Below are positions 49,414 to 61,697 of a stretch of 64,000 nt of DNA, one piece after another. The DNA comes from Mycoplasmopsis columbinasalis (GTDB lineage Bacteria; Bacillota_I; Bacilli_A; Mycoplasmatales; Metamycoplasmataceae), in contig NZ_LR215043.1 in NCBI RefSeq assembly GCF_900660705.1, positions 186,001 to 250,000 of the forward strand. The letters are read 5' to 3'. Numbering within the stretch: position 1 is the first letter of the stretch; every line of letters starts with the position of its first letter. The position numbers were made by a program, and so were the translations under genes. The notes beneath the pieces are model-generated. The model ran no database searches, had not been told where the DNA came from, and saw only the letters and a program-made list of their open reading frames with translations.

Positions 49414-52400
49414 ATGAAATTAAAAAGAAAATTTTCTTTAATTTTTGCAACAAGCTCAATACTTGCTCTTTCTCCTGTTTTAGCAATTTCTTGTGGTTCA
49501 TCGTCTACTGATGATGAAAAAGATTCAGGGGCAAAAGCAGCTAGCATTTCTGGACAAGCAGAATCAAAAGCTGATGAAAAAAAATCTAAAGATTTGCAAG
49601 CTTTACTTGATGATTCTAGAACAAAACTTGTGTTCGCTAGAGAACAAATCAGTAATTTCTCAAATTTTATAGAAAAGAATCTTTCTGGTTCATGACAACA
49701 AATGTACGAAGATAGGAATGAGTTAAAATATTTTGTAAATTCAACGCTTAAAAACTTCTTTACGTTATACACAGTAAGTAAAGATGACAATTTAACAAAG
49801 GATATTTTGCTGATTGTACCTGATGTTGATATTCAATACGAAGTGCCTATCTTCGATCCTTTTTCAAACAAAATAATAATTCGTGCAATTGTAAATAGTA
49901 ACGATGGACTCGTACTTGGAACAGCGCAAAAAGATTTTATATTTGAAAACCTTGTTGATACTAAAGCTCTTCCAGCTATGTTCGCTAAATATGTCGAAAA
50001 TCCGAATTGATTTTCGGTGATTTTAAATGATGCTTCGTCAAAATTTCTGTCAGAAAGCGAAATGATAGAAGATGAAGAAACAAAGACTCCCAAAATTGAT
50101 ATCAGCAAAATTAGCGTAAAAGCTAAAGTTATCAACGAAAATAACCAAATTGTTGAAATAGACCCTTTAAAGGAATTGACGAATAAATATTCAATTTTTT
50201 TCTTGATCAAAACGATGAAGTTGCAAAACTTTATCCTAAACCAACACCGATGTCTAATGATAGATTAGGGCTTATAAGAAAAGCTGTCATTCTAAAAATA
50301 TCTGAAGCAAATCAAAATAATACTTTCTTTTTAGATGCCGTTGATCTTTGAGGTTTCAAAAACTTTAATGATGTAATTAAAAACGGATGAACAGATTCAG
50401 ACTGAAATAAAATTTTTGGAACAAACAACAGAGTAATAGCTTCATTAAATCTTACTAGCAAAAACTACGAAAAATTTCTCAACTTCACTCCAGAACAACT
50501 TAAGAATGCTTTGCCAACTGTTACTGATGAAATTAACGTATTTCTTTTGGCAAACTCTGAAAACAAACAATTATGATATAGCGAAGATGAATTAATAAAA
50601 CTTACTTCTATGCTTCCAAAAAATACTTTTAAGTATGAATTTGTTTCTCAAAACACTAACAATTCAATAGACATTAAAATTACAATTTCTTCTCTTAATA
50701 AAGATGGAACTAGTAAAACTTTCCTAACCACTTTAGACAATTTTCAAAATTTCGAACCTGATCATGATACTTTTAAAAACATTTTGAATGATGCAACAGC
50801 ATTGTATCTACGCCCTGAAAAAAGAACATTTCTAACAAGCTTAAAACCTTCTGAAGCTGTTAAATATATTAACATTGATAATGACATCAACTTAATAAGA
50901 TTAGTAAAAACTAATTCTGATTCTAATTATTTAAACGACTTAAACAACACAGTTTTCGATGGACGTTCACATACAATTACTAGAAAGTTAGCGCAAAATG
51001 GCATCGATGATCTGAACGGAACTTTAACTTTTGATGTTACTATAACGTCAAAAACCAATCCTAATGAAAGTTATACAAAGAAATACACAGTTTATGGTTT
51101 TGAAATTGAAAAAAGCGTGAAGGCCTTACAAAATTATTTAACTAAAATTAATTTAGAAGGTTATGCAAAATTAGCTACCGACGAAACCAACGCTATTTCA
51201 ACTATTAATCAATTACCTTCTTATTATCAAAATAAGACAAACTTATTAAATTTCGAACTTGCTGTAGACGATTTAAACTCAACAAACATCCCTATAGATG
51301 AGCAAAACGATTCTGACATTATTACAAAAAGAAAATTAGCGTTTGATCAATATGCAAAAGATGTCAATGTTGAATTTCTTCCAAACGTTTCTTACGAAGC
51401 AAATGATGCTGAAGGATATGCAACAGTAATGGCGAAATTTAGCTTAAAAAGTGATCCAAATATTCAATATAAAGAAAATGTTAAAATCAACAACTTTGTG
51501 GCATCAGAAATTCAAGGTTTTGCATCTCTTAAGAAAAAAGTAGATGCTCTTAACGACCTGCAAGTAATTATTCCAACAAATAACAATTATGAACAAAACT
51601 ACTATGAGTTAACAGCGAGCGAATTTGATAATCTTGTTATATCACGCAAAATAGATTTAAACAATGGACTTTACTTAAACCATAACTTATCAAAAATATA
51701 TAGTAATTTTGAGGGAGTTAGTTTTGAACGATTAGATGTTAACCCATATAACGATCAACTTGGAACGTATAATTTAAGAACTACTTTTAAATTAACTGAT
51801 GGACTAACATATACAAAAACTGTGCCAATTTTTGGTTTCAATATTAATAGAAATTCATATAAAGTCGATGACAGCATTTGAGCAAATTTAAGACTTTCAT
51901 TTGAAAAAGAAAATCGCTATGACAATTACATAAACTATGTATCTTCTTGATCATCGTCATCGGAAACGGAAATACAAGTGGGTTCTACAACAATTTCTGA
52001 TGACTCTATGTCATTGCAATATTTTGATCCAGAAGTCAAAGACTATCGTCCGTTTGGAGACAATAGTAACTTTAAAAACCTTGTAGTAAAAATATCATCA
52101 GATGATATGGACGATGATTCTGTTGAAAACTCGAAGAAATATACTGTTAGAATTTTGGATACTTTTGGTAACTCTGTTACAAGGAAATTTACTTATAATT
52201 TTGGTAAAAAATATGATACAGAAGCCAAATTGAATGATACTCTTGATAACAAGTTTACAAAAGCCGTTATTTTTAATGAAAGAAATAATTCTTGAGAAAA
52301 TACACCATTATTTCTTAGAAGCGCCTCAGCAGTTCTTAATTCACTAAAAAACCAATATCGTGACAATTTAAAAATTATGCTAGTTAACAACGAAGGATTG

Positions 52401-53324
52401 TCATCACTAACCAGTGTTCAATGAGGTAAAAACCTAGCAAAACAAAGATTCTTGTTTAAGGATGGAGCCTTTGCAAATCATTTCCAGATAGCATCTTCTC
52501 TTGATACTGCGATTGCAAACGATAAAGAAGGCACAATTAAATTAACATTAACTGTGTCAACGGTCAATACCAACACAGGAAGAACTATTAATTCTGTAAG
52601 CAAAGAATTTGTTCTCGATGGGTTTAAAAAAGAAATTAAATCAAAAAATGAATTTTTAAAATTTGCTAATAACTTTGCTTACGATCTACCTGACTCCGTC
52701 AAAATTTATAACAAGTGAGAAAAAGCGGTTCCTTACGTAACTGATTTCTTAATGTCAGCATTCAATCAACAACCAAATGTGTCATTCTTGCCTTCTTTTG
52801 AGGCTAAATTTGACGCTACCGATGGTATTTGGGGCAATAAATACGAATTGCTGCCACAAAAAAATAGCAGGTTAAATATAGAAATTCCAGTTTTTGTTAA
52901 GTTTTCATTGCCTGAAAATTATTATGATGAAACAAAGGGTGAATTATATGTTAATTACACTCTTATAAGCACTACTAATCCTGAATGAGAACTTACCCGT
53001 TCAAAAGCCATTAAGTTGACTGGTTTGGCAAAAGAAGAATTCACTTCAGACAAACTCAACAAATACTTGGATGCTCAACAAATTTGATTTAACTATTTAG
53101 GGAACAGAAAAATTTCTCAAGCATCTGAATTCAAAAGTGAACTTGTTTCAGGAAATGCTATTGATGGTGGTAAAAATGTGCCATTGCTTCTAAAACATCC
53201 ATCATTAGCTTATAGTGCTGAATTTGTTAACGCTGATGAAACTTCTCTTGTATTTAAAGTTAAAGTTTACTCAACTCTAAATTCGAATATTTATGCCGAA
53301 AAAGTTGTAACTCTAAAGAAATAA
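49414..53324 (+). pseudogene. Large surface lipoprotein gene, frame broken at a T7 run (possibly phase-off)
   Basis: The first frame encodes 284 residues: signal peptide MKLKRKFSLIFATSSILALS, lipobox LAISC (Cys27), a Ser/Asp/Lys-rich linker, then folded sequence, stopping at 50266-50268. From T7 at 50195-50201 a second frame continues as FFLDQNDEVAKLYPKP without interruption to the TAA at 53322-53324. One extra T would restore a single protein of 1303 residues. The long downstream frame shows no other damage, so the break is recent, reversible, or a sequencing error in a homopolymer. GAGGT lies upstream of the ATG. The body is Asn/Asp/Lys-rich with loosely repeated segments; no family recognised. 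Confidence 0.8.
50195..50201 (+). repeat. T7 run at the frameshift in the lipoprotein gene
   Basis: Seven T within codons for Ile-Phe-Phe. With eight T the two frames of the lipoprotein gene would join. Confidence 0.85.
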
Positions 53325-53331
53325 AGATTAT

Positions 53332-53362
53332 AAAAACAAGCTTTTTTCAAAGCTTGTTTTTT
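53332..53362. terminator. Bidirectional terminator between the lipoprotein gene and aspS
   Basis: Stem AACAAGCTTT/AAAGCTTGTT with loop TTTC and T6, eight bases after the lipoprotein stop. Confidence 0.88.
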
Positions 53363-53465
53363 AATATATTCAATTTTTTGTTTCTAAATTCTGATTTAGA
53401 AAATAAATCTACAAATTTATTATTCAAAAATCTAATTTGTGAAATTGTATAGCTAAATCAAACAA

Positions 53466-55175
53466 TTATTTTTCGGATAATTCAAGGCCAAGGTCGTTTA
53501 GCTGTGTGGCATCAACAGTACTTGGAGCTTCCATAAATACGTCAATTTGTTTTGCATTTTTGGGAAACGCCATCACATCACGAATTGATTTCTCTTTAGC
53601 AATTATCATCAACAAACGTTCCAGACCTAGACCAATGCCGCAATGTGGCGGCACACCGTATGAAAAAGCTTCTAAGAATCAACCAAATTTTGCTTGCTGT
53701 TGTTCTTTTGTTAAACCAATTAAATCGAACATTTTCTTTTGTACAATTGGGTCAAAAATTCTCGCTGAACCTGAACCAAGTTCAAAACCATTTAAAACAA
53801 GATCATATGATTTAGCTTTGATTTTTTCCATTGGCAACTTGTCCAATTTGCTAATCTCGTGGTCAAATTGTGTAAATGGATGGTGGGCTGCTTGTCAAGT
53901 GCCACTTTCTTCATCTTTTTCAAACATTGGTCAATCAGTGATTCATGAAAAATGATAAATATCATCGTTAGCATAGTGAAACTTCTCATTTAAACTAACA
54001 CGAACTGCTCCAAGTGCCTTAGAAGCATTCTCGTATGTATTTGCGACTATAAAATAGGTTCCGTCGTGATTTTCATTTTGTGTTATTAACGTTTGCACAG
54101 CTTCTGGAACTTTGTTCGCAAAGTTAGTTAGAATAACTTTTCCGTTTTGTACAACAAAGTAAAAGAGAATGTTTGCGCCATTTTTCTTGGCAATTTCTTC
54201 TAATTCAACAAAATCTTTTTTGGTGATAATACTGTCAACGAAAAGATATCTTTTAGCGGGCGCATCTTTAATAATGTTAAATTCAGTATCAACGCAAAAG
54301 TCATTACAATCTTGAATTTTGTAACCATATCTAAGATCTGGTTTGTCAGTTCCATAATCTCTTAAAACATCAAAATATTTATAACGAGGGAAAGCCCCTT
54401 TAGCTAACTCCAACCCTAATTGTTTAAAAGTGTGCTTGAACATTTTTTCGATAAATTTTTGAAAGTCTTTAACTGTTAAAAATGAAACTTCAATATCTAG
54501 TTGGGTGAATTCAGGCTGACGATCTTTACGACTGTCTTCATCGCGAAAACACTTTGCGAATTGGTAATATTTTTCGATGCCACCAATCATTAAAATTTGT
54601 TTAAATAATTGTGGACTTTGTGGTAAGGCTCAAAAGTTTCCCTTGTTTCGAGTTGGCACAAGAAAGTCACGTGCTCCCTCGGGTGTACTTTTAGCCAACA
54701 AAGGAGTTTCTACGCCTAAAAAACCTTCTTTAGTTAAAAAGTTACTAATTGTGGTAATTAATTTGTGGCGCAACATTAAATTTTCAAGCATTTTTGGACG
54801 TCTTAAATCCAAGTAACGATGCTTAAGACGCAAATCTTCTTTAACATCAATGTCGTTACGAATTGCAAAAGGAAGCTCCTCAGGTGCTTGCGTGAAAATT
54901 TCAAATGAATTTACAACCAGTTCAAATTCCCCAGTTGGCAAATTTGGATTTGGTTTTATTCTACGAACAAGCTCGCCGGTAACTTCCATCACGCTTTCTT
55001 TGTTAACTTTTAAGTCTTGATTAAAGACACATTGGATGATACCGCTACGATCACGCAAGTCAATAAAAGTTAACTCACCAAAACGTCTTTTGTTTGCAAC
55101 TCAACCATGAACTGTAAGTTGTTTGCCTAAATGTTTGCTGTTAATTTGTCCGTTATTAATTGTTTTTGATTTCAT
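53466..55175 (-). CDS. aspS: Aspartyl-tRNA synthetase
   Basis: 569 residues, class II. An N-terminal OB-fold anticodon domain (VHGWVANKRRFGELTFIDLRD), motif 2 FAKCFRDEDSRKDRQPEFTQLD and motif 3 GIGLGLERLLM. The bacterial GAD insertion is present. Second gene of hisS-aspS, 18 bases apart; the start at 55175 has only a weak AAAAGAG ribosome site. It may charge only tRNA-Asp if GatCAB is absent, which this window cannot show. Confidence 0.97.
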
Positions 55176-55193
55176 AAAATCTCTTTTCTAAGC

Positions 55194-56501
55194 TTACGCT
55201 TTGATGTTAAGTTTGAGCATTTCAATAATTTGGTTTCAGTCAACATTATTAAAATCAAGCGTAACTTTTGCGTTAGTTTGAGTATTTTTGTAAAGATAAG
55301 TATTCGTCGAAGCAAAAGAATCAAAGAAAATAAGATTGTGAATTTGATAGCGATTTGCTCGTTCGAAAATTTTCTTTGTTTTTAAACCTGTATCTTTAAT
55401 TAATTCGATATTGATGCTTTCCTTACGAGCTTGGAACACAAATTTAAAAGCTCAATCAAGATCAGATTCAGATTGAACAAACATTAATAAATCAATGCTT
55501 TGGTTGTGAACTTTGAACAAGTGTGAATTGACGAAAGGCAAAGTTTCCTCTTCAAGTAACAAATCGACCAAACGATCTACACCAAGTGCAAACCCACATG
55601 CTGAAAGTTGTGGGCCGCCTAGTTCGCTTACTAAATTAGAATATCTGCCACCTCCAATTAAAGTGTTTTGCGAACCAGACTGATCTGATTGCGAAACAAT
55701 TTCAAATACCACTTCATCATAGTAATCTAGGCCGCGCACTAGTTTGTCATCTTGTTCAAAATCAATGCCATTTGCTGCCAAAATTGTCTTTAATTTTTCA
55801 AAGTATGCCTTTGAATTTGGAGTTAAGTATGACTCTAATTTTGGAGCATTGTCCATAATTTCAAGTTTTGAATCGACTTTATCATCCAAAATTCTTAATA
55901 CGTTAGTTTCTAAACGTTCTTGACTTAAAGGAGAAAGTTGCTTCTTGTGCTTGGTTAAATAGTTTTTCAAAGCCTGTTGATATTGCGCACGAGTTTCGTT
56001 ATCACCAAGTGAGTTGAGCTTGAGTTTAATGTTAGGAGTAAATTTTTGCAAGAAAGTATAAGCAAAAATGATTATTTCAGCGTCATTAAAAGGATTTTTA
56101 TCACATAAAAATTCAACACCAGCTTGGTTGAATTGGCGATATCTTCCTTTTTGTGGTTGCTCGTAACGAAACATTGGGCCTAAGTATGCGAACTTTTTGA
56201 ATGATGTTGTGTCAGCATATCATTTGTTTTCCACAAACGCGCGCACAAAGCCAGCCGTACCTTCTGGACGTAAAGTAACTTTGCGTTTGCCTTTGTCTTC
56301 AAATTCATACATTTCTTTTTTAACAATATCACTAGTTTCTAGGTTGCGACGAAACAATTCGGCTGATTCTAAAATTGGTAATTCTATTCAGTCACATCCA
56401 AAACTTGTAGTCTCTAGAAAAAACAATGTTTTTAAGTATTGTTGGACTCTGGCTTCACGACCACAAATGTCACGAGTACCTTTAATGCGCTTATACTCCA
56501 C
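55194..56501 (-). CDS. hisS: Histidyl-tRNA synthetase
   Basis: 435 residues, class [14 protein letters not shown] at the start, [14 protein letters not shown] (motif 1 region), [23 protein letters not shown] (motif 2), the histidine-binding LVRGLDYY and motif 3 [10 protein letters not shown]. The start is GTG at 56501, five bases after AAAGGAG; no better ATG exists. It leads the hisS-aspS operon. Confidence 0.96.
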
Positions 56502-56651
56502 AACAACTCCTTTAATTATGAATTAGATTTAAGAAATAGATACAGATGTAAGAATAACATTACAATTTTATCACCGTTAAAGTGAATTAGCAGTTTTCAC
56601 ACTAATTTTGTCAATATAACTATGTGTTAGGATTGAATGCAAAAGAGTAAC

Positions 56652-56675
56652 AAAAAAAGGCGCTGCAGCCTTTTT
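56652..56675. terminator. Terminator of trxA
   Basis: Stem AAAAAGGC/GCCTTTTT with loop GCTGCA; on the minus strand it ends in T7, four bases after the trxA stop. Confidence 0.85.
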
Positions 56676-56678
56676 GTT

Positions 56679-56999
56679 TTATTTCAAGTAAGTTTTTATT
56701 TTTTGAGTAAAAGCATCAACTGGCAAGAAACCTAATGATTCAAAAACTTTTTCGCCGTTTTTAAACATTACTCAGAAAGGAATTGAGCTAACGCCAAATT
56801 CGCTCACAAGTTTCTTGTCTGGGTCGTGGTCGATGTTCAAACGGATTACTTCCACATTTTCTTTTTGAGCAACTTCATCTAAAGTTTGTTTAAACATTTT
56901 GCAAGCAGGACATCATTCAGCGTGAAATACTAAAACATAGTCTTTCTTGTGTCCTTTATATTCATCAAGATATTGTTGTACTGAAATTTCTTTAAGCAT
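56679..56999 (-). CDS. trxA: Thioredoxin with a CPAC active site
   Basis: 106 residues, the classic length. The redox motif is AEWCPACKMF, that is Cys-Pro-Ala-Cys rather than the usual Cys-Gly-Pro-Cys; the cis-proline loop SSIPFWVMF is intact. It reduces protein disulphides using thioredoxin reductase. The Trp before the motif is coded by TGA. The ATG at 56999 follows AGGAGG. Single gene with its own terminator. Confidence 0.93.
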
Positions 57000-57034
57000 A
57001 TTTCCTCCTATAAAAGTTGAAATTATTATAGAAC

Positions 57035-57074
57035 AAAAAAAGTACCAAAAAAGCAAAAAGTGCATTTTTGATAC
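57035..57074 (-). terminator. Terminator of gyrB
   Basis: On the minus strand GTATCAAAAA pairs with TTTTTTGGTAC across a short loop, followed by T7; it begins ten bases past the gyrB stop. Confidence 0.65.
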
Positions 57075-57083
57075 AAAAAAATA

Positions 57084-59012
57084 CTAAAAATCAATATTTT
57101 TGACAAATTTGGCGTTTTGTTCGATAAATTCACGTCTTGGCAAAACTTCTTCGCCCATAAAGGTAGTAAAGGCCCAGTCAGCGCGTGCAGCATCGTCAAT
57201 TTGGACTTGAATCATTAAACGAGTCTCTGGATTCATTGTGGTTTCTCACAATTGTTCAGGATCCATTTCACCAAGCCCTTTATATCTTTGGATCGTAACT
57301 TTTACATTAGGACTAAGTCCGTCCAAAATTTGGGCTTTTTCGTCATCACTATAAGCGTAATTAATAGTTTTCCCAACTTGAATTTTGTAAAGAGGTGGTT
57401 GCGCAATATACACAAAACCATACTCAATCAAAGGACGGAAGTAACGATATAAGAAAGTTAATAATAAAGTTCGAATGTGGGCACCATCAACGTCGGCATC
57501 AGTCATAATGATGATCTTGTGGTAACGGAGTTTGTTGATGTTAAAGTCATCAAGTACACCAGTACCAAAAGCAGTAATAAGTGACTGAATTTCTTCGTTT
57601 GAAAAAACTTTGTAAGGTGCAACTTTTTCCGCATTGATAACCTTACCACGTAGTGGCAAAATCGCTTGGTAACTGCGATCACGCCCCATTTTAGCTGAAC
57701 CACCAGCTGAATTACCTTCGACAATGTAAAGTTCACTAATTTCGGCATTTTTAGATGAACAATCAGCAAGTTTGCCCGGCATTGCACCGCCATCAAACAC
57801 TGTTTTCTTACGTGCCGCATCACGAGCAGCTTGGCCGGCCAAACGAGATTTTTTAGCCGCTAGAGCTTTTTGAACAATTAACTTAGCTTCGGTAGGATTT
57901 TCGTTAAGAAAACGTTCAAAAGCTTCACTAAAGACTTTATTCACGGCCACGCGGGCGTCTTTGTTACCTAGTTTTGCTTTGGTTTGTCCTTCGAAAATCG
58001 GTTCCTTGTGTTTGATTGAAATAATAGCTACTAAACCTTCTTTGACATCATCCTTAGTAACTTTATCTTCATCCTTTTTGATTAAATTTTGATCTACACC
58101 ATAATTATTGATTAAACGTACTAAGGCATCATAAAATCCATTTTCGTGTGTGCCACCTTCAACGGTGATAATGTTGTTTGTATACGAAACAACATTCGAA
58201 GGAATTCTTTCATTGTATTGCATTGCAACTTCAACACCGACTGCAAATTGGCCGCCATAAGCAGATTCGCCTGCAGCATAAATAACATCGTTGTGAACTA
58301 ACTTTTGCCCAAGGTTAAGTTCTTTGACATAATCAATAATCCCGCCTTCAAACATAAATTCTTTGAAAGTACCATCTCTTTGGTCAGTTAATGAGATTGT
58401 CAAGCCTTTCGTTAAATAAGCAGTTTGTTTGATGTGGTCAACAATTACGTCCTTGTCAAAGGCATTTTTTTCCATAATGGTAAAGTCAGGGATAAATTTA
58501 ATTTTGGTACCAGTCTCATTTACGTCACATTCACCAATGACAACTAATGATTGAATAGTTTGGCCACCATTAGCAAATTTAGCATAATGAATTTTGCCTT
58601 CACGTTTAACTCAAACTTCTAATTCAGCACTCAAAGCATTTACAACCGAGGCGCCAACACCATGTAAACCACCAGCAACTTTGTAACTATCTTGATTAAA
58701 TTTACCGCCAGCATGTAAGACTGTAAGAACAGTTTCCACAGTAGAAACGCCTGTAGCTTCGTGAATAGCGGTAGGAATTCCACGACCGTTGTCTTCCACA
58801 ATCACATAACCATCAGGAGTCAAAGTGATACTTACTTTGTTGGCATAACCTGCCATACATTCATCCACGGAATTGTCAACAATTTCCCAAATTAAATGGT
58901 GAAGACCTTTAAGTCCTGTTGTACCAATATACATTCCGGGTCTAACTCTAACTGGTTCTAATCCTTCAAGAATCTTAATACTTTGTGCGCCGTATTCATT
59001 ATTAGTGCTCAT
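57084..59012 (-). CDS. gyrB: DNA gyrase subunit B
   Basis: 642 residues. GHKL ATPase motifs [31 protein letters not shown] and [15 protein letters not shown]. The Toprim motif has [16 protein letters not shown] and [14 protein letters not shown]. The C-terminus [14 protein letters not shown] is of the GyrB rather than ParE type. The ATG at 59012 (GAGGTGATT upstream) is chosen over an in-frame ATG at 59039. gyrA is not adjacent. Confidence 0.95.
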
Positions 59013-59146
59013 AATCACCTCAATTTTCCACTTTGGCAAGTGTTAAAATAAAATTTAACTATATATAATGAAATTATATATAGACTAAATAATTTTGTGA
59101 GTTAAAGCAATTATACAAAATTAAAATTTGCCATAATTTTAACAAT

Positions 59147-59167
59147 TAACCCTATAACATAATTATA
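59147..59167. repeat. Intergenic 21-bp dyad, copy 7
   Basis: TA, core CTATAACATAA (59152-59162), TA at 59166-59167. The right arm also reads as a minus-strand TATAAT (59162-59167) facing gyrB, so it may sit on the gyrB promoter. Confidence 0.6.
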
Positions 59168-59249
59168 TTTGCAAACTTTACTTGATTTTAATTTTAATTT
59201 GCATTACTAAAATATGGAAACAGCCGGCGACAAAAATAAAGTTTATTTT

Positions 59250-59825
59250 TTAGTTTATTTCAGCGCAAATGTGGTTTAACTCAAATTCTCGTTCCATAAA
59301 ATCAGGCAACACTTCTTGTGTCTTCTGCATAAACTCTTTGTTATGTTTATCGAAAAAACAATGTGTTAATTCGTGCACAACGACTGTTTCAATATATTTT
59401 TGATTAAGTAAAACTAAACTGAGTGAATATGAAATTTTTCAATCACTAGTTTTAGGCCTTAGACTAACCAAATTTGAAATTCATGTGCCTCAAGTACTAT
59501 ATTTTTTTGTCACAATGAAGTCGCCCATTGGTAAACCAAAAAGTTTTTCGTATTTGCGCTGTATTGGTTCAATACAAGCAGTTAAAACTGTTTTATAAAA
59601 ATCAGAAACATATTTTTTACGAACATCAACTGTTAATTCAATGTTTTCCGGAACAAAAAGTTTTACATACGGTGTTTCGCATGTTGTGTTTAATTCATAC
59701 AAACTTTTTTTCGATTTTTTTATCGCTAACTTTTCTCACTTGACTTGGATCTTTTTTGTAAAAAGTATGATTTCGTCACCATCAAGAAAACTTACATAAG
59801 TTTGTTTAAACTTCGTAAAACTCAT
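59250..59825 (-). CDS. YgjP/SprT-type zinc metallopeptidase-like protein
   Basis: 191 residues. The zinc motif VVVHELTHCFFDKHNKEFM (HExxH with the downstream His) and the preceding YIETVVVHEL arrangement match the DUF45/YgjP (M48-related) family; the target is unknown. The upstream half (VPENIELTVDVRKKYVSDFY) is the usual beta-rich part. The ATG at 59825 has AGGAGAC, although spaced by about 9 bases. Located upstream of gyrB but separated from it by about 240 bases with a dyad, so transcription is probably separate. Confidence 0.8.
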
Positions 59826-59994
59826 TATTTTTTGTCTCCTAATTCAATTTAGTCTTACCTCACAGCCATTTTTTCTGAGAAATAAATCCAAGAATAAATG
59901 TTACTTAGAGGAACTTGATTTTTGTTGATTTTAGCAATTATTAGTGAATTTAATAACATTTGCTGAACTTATGTGAATTTTAATTTTATATCTT

Positions 59995-60000
59995 TATAAT
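59995..60000 (+). promoter_or_regulatory. -10 box of the azoreductase gene
   Basis: TATAAT 28 bases before the ATG; a poor -35 (TTGCTG at about 59970) may accompany it. Confidence 0.5.
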
Positions 60001-60027
60001 TTAAATTATTTACCTAAAGGAGCAAAG

Positions 60028-60633
60028 ATGACAAAACCACTTAAACTTGTTGTAGTTAATTCTTCATTGAATCAAAATTCACTTTCGTGACAAGCAGCAC
60101 AAGCGGTGGCAAACAACATTAAAAATGTGCACGCTAACGCCGAAGTAAGTTTGTTAGACCTTAACCAAACACCTTTTGCTACTACAACTCTCAATGCGGT
60201 TGATGGTTTCAAGAGTTTTTTGACCAAAGTAAATTCTGATTATTATATTAATTTACTCAAAAACACTGATGTGCTTATCATTGGTGCGCCAATGAGCAAT
60301 TTTGGTTACAGTAGTGTTTTAAAAAACTTTATTGACGGAATTTGTGTGGCTGAAAAAACATTTTCATATAAGTATGCTGGTAAACATCGCTCAATTGGAT
60401 ACTTAGATAATTTGAGTGTTTTACTTGTGGGCACACAAGGAGCGCCAGCGGACTGATATCCTTTCGGCAATCATCTTAAACAACTTGAAGGCACTTTCCG
60501 TTTTTTAGGTGTTAATAAAATTAATTCATTACTAATTGCCGGTACAAAAACAGCTGCTTATGCAGGTCTAAGCAACGCAGAAATTTTGCAAAAAGTAGAA
60601 AACGACCTACTTGAACTTGCAAAAAAACACTAA
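60028..60633 (+). CDS. azoR: FMN-dependent NADH-azoreductase-type flavoprotein
   Basis: 201 residues of the flavodoxin-like AcpD/AzoR family, which reduces quinones and azo compounds with NADH. N-terminal phosphate-binding VVNSSLNQNSLSWQAA, FMN-contact IGAPMSNFGYSSVLKNFIDGI, and GTQGAPADWYPFGNHL. The ATG at 60028 follows AAAGGAG. Stands alone between the metallopeptidase (divergent) and gpsA (convergent). Confidence 0.92.
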
Positions 60634-60654
60634 TTAAATAAAGAAAACAAATTT

Positions 60655-60685
60655 AAAAAAATGACTCCACAAGTGAGTCATTTTT
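60655..60685. terminator. Bidirectional terminator between azoR and gpsA
   Basis: Stem ATGACTC/GAGTCAT with A-rich left and T5 right flanks, 20 bases after the azoR stop and directly after gpsA. Confidence 0.85.
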
Positions 60686-60687
60686 GT

Positions 60688-61689
60688 TTAATCAACGTTA
60701 GCTAAGAAAACAAGTAATTTATCAGGACGTTTATTTTCAAAAAGTACTTTCATAATGTTTTTGAGAAATGGCAATTTTAAGTGTTGATACTCTGAACCTT
60801 CAATTAGTTCGCGAAAAATTGAAGCTGAACGATAGCCTTCAATTGTTTTAGTGTTTAACTCAAGAGCACTAGTAACACCAACTTGCGCAATTTGCACACC
60901 AAAACTATAATTACGACTTTTAAGAGAAGTGCAAGTTAAAAATAAATCACCAATCGCAGCGTATTCAAAACCAAAAGTTTTAGAACTATGTGGGAACATT
61001 ACACTTTTAATTTCATTAATTTCTTTGACAGCAATAGTAAGCAAAGCCGCTTCTGTATTTTTACTTGGAAATAACACACCCGCCATGCCAGTGCCAATTG
61101 CATAAACATTTTTCAACGCAGCAAATAATTGTGCAGAATTTTCGTCCTTATGAGGAACCAATTTGAAGTGGGAATTATTAAAGGTACGAGCAACTTTTTT
61201 CAAGTAATTTTGCTTTGGACCAACCACGTTGGCAACAGTTAAATCACCAGCAAATACTTCAGTGGCAAATGAAGGCCCCAAGATAGTGCAGTAATTTTGT
61301 AGTGCTGAACCAAATTCTTTGCGCACAATTTCTGAATAAAACATTTGTGTCTGCGCATCAATACCTTTAGCAACGTTAATAACATCAACTTGACGGTCGC
61401 CTAAATATGTTTTGATGTTTGGAATCACTTTATCAAAAGCACTTGATGGTACTGCTAAAACTAAAAAGTGCACACTTGCAAGAGCTTTTTCTAAATCATC
61501 AGTTGCTTCAATTTTGCGTGCGTTCTTAAAACTGTTGTTGCCAAAATAAACACGGTTAAGTCCACGATTTATATCGTTGATTTCGTCCCGGTTAATTCCT
61601 CACATTGTTACTTTGTGATTATTTTCTGCCAAAATTGTTGCCAAGCCGCTTGCTCAGGCGCCTGTTCCAATAAAAGTAATTTTCGCCAT
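60688..61689 (-). CDS. gpsA: Glycerol-3-phosphate dehydrogenase [NAD(P)+]
   Basis: 333 residues. Rossmann GTGAWASGLATILAENN (GxGxWG variant with Ala in place of Gly), the substrate region LGPSFATEV, catalytic Lys in AALKNVYAIGTGM and TCTSLKSRNYSFG. It makes glycerol 3-phosphate for phospholipids from dihydroxyacetone phosphate. The ATG at 61689 has AAGGAAAA. Last gene of the mnmE operon. Confidence 0.95.
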
Positions 61690-61697
61690 AATTTTCC

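Noticed and set aside
56615-56635. CTATGTGTTAG with TA on the left, between hisS and trxA
   Set aside because: Only the left half matches; the right arm is broken. It could be a decayed copy but is not needed for the claim.
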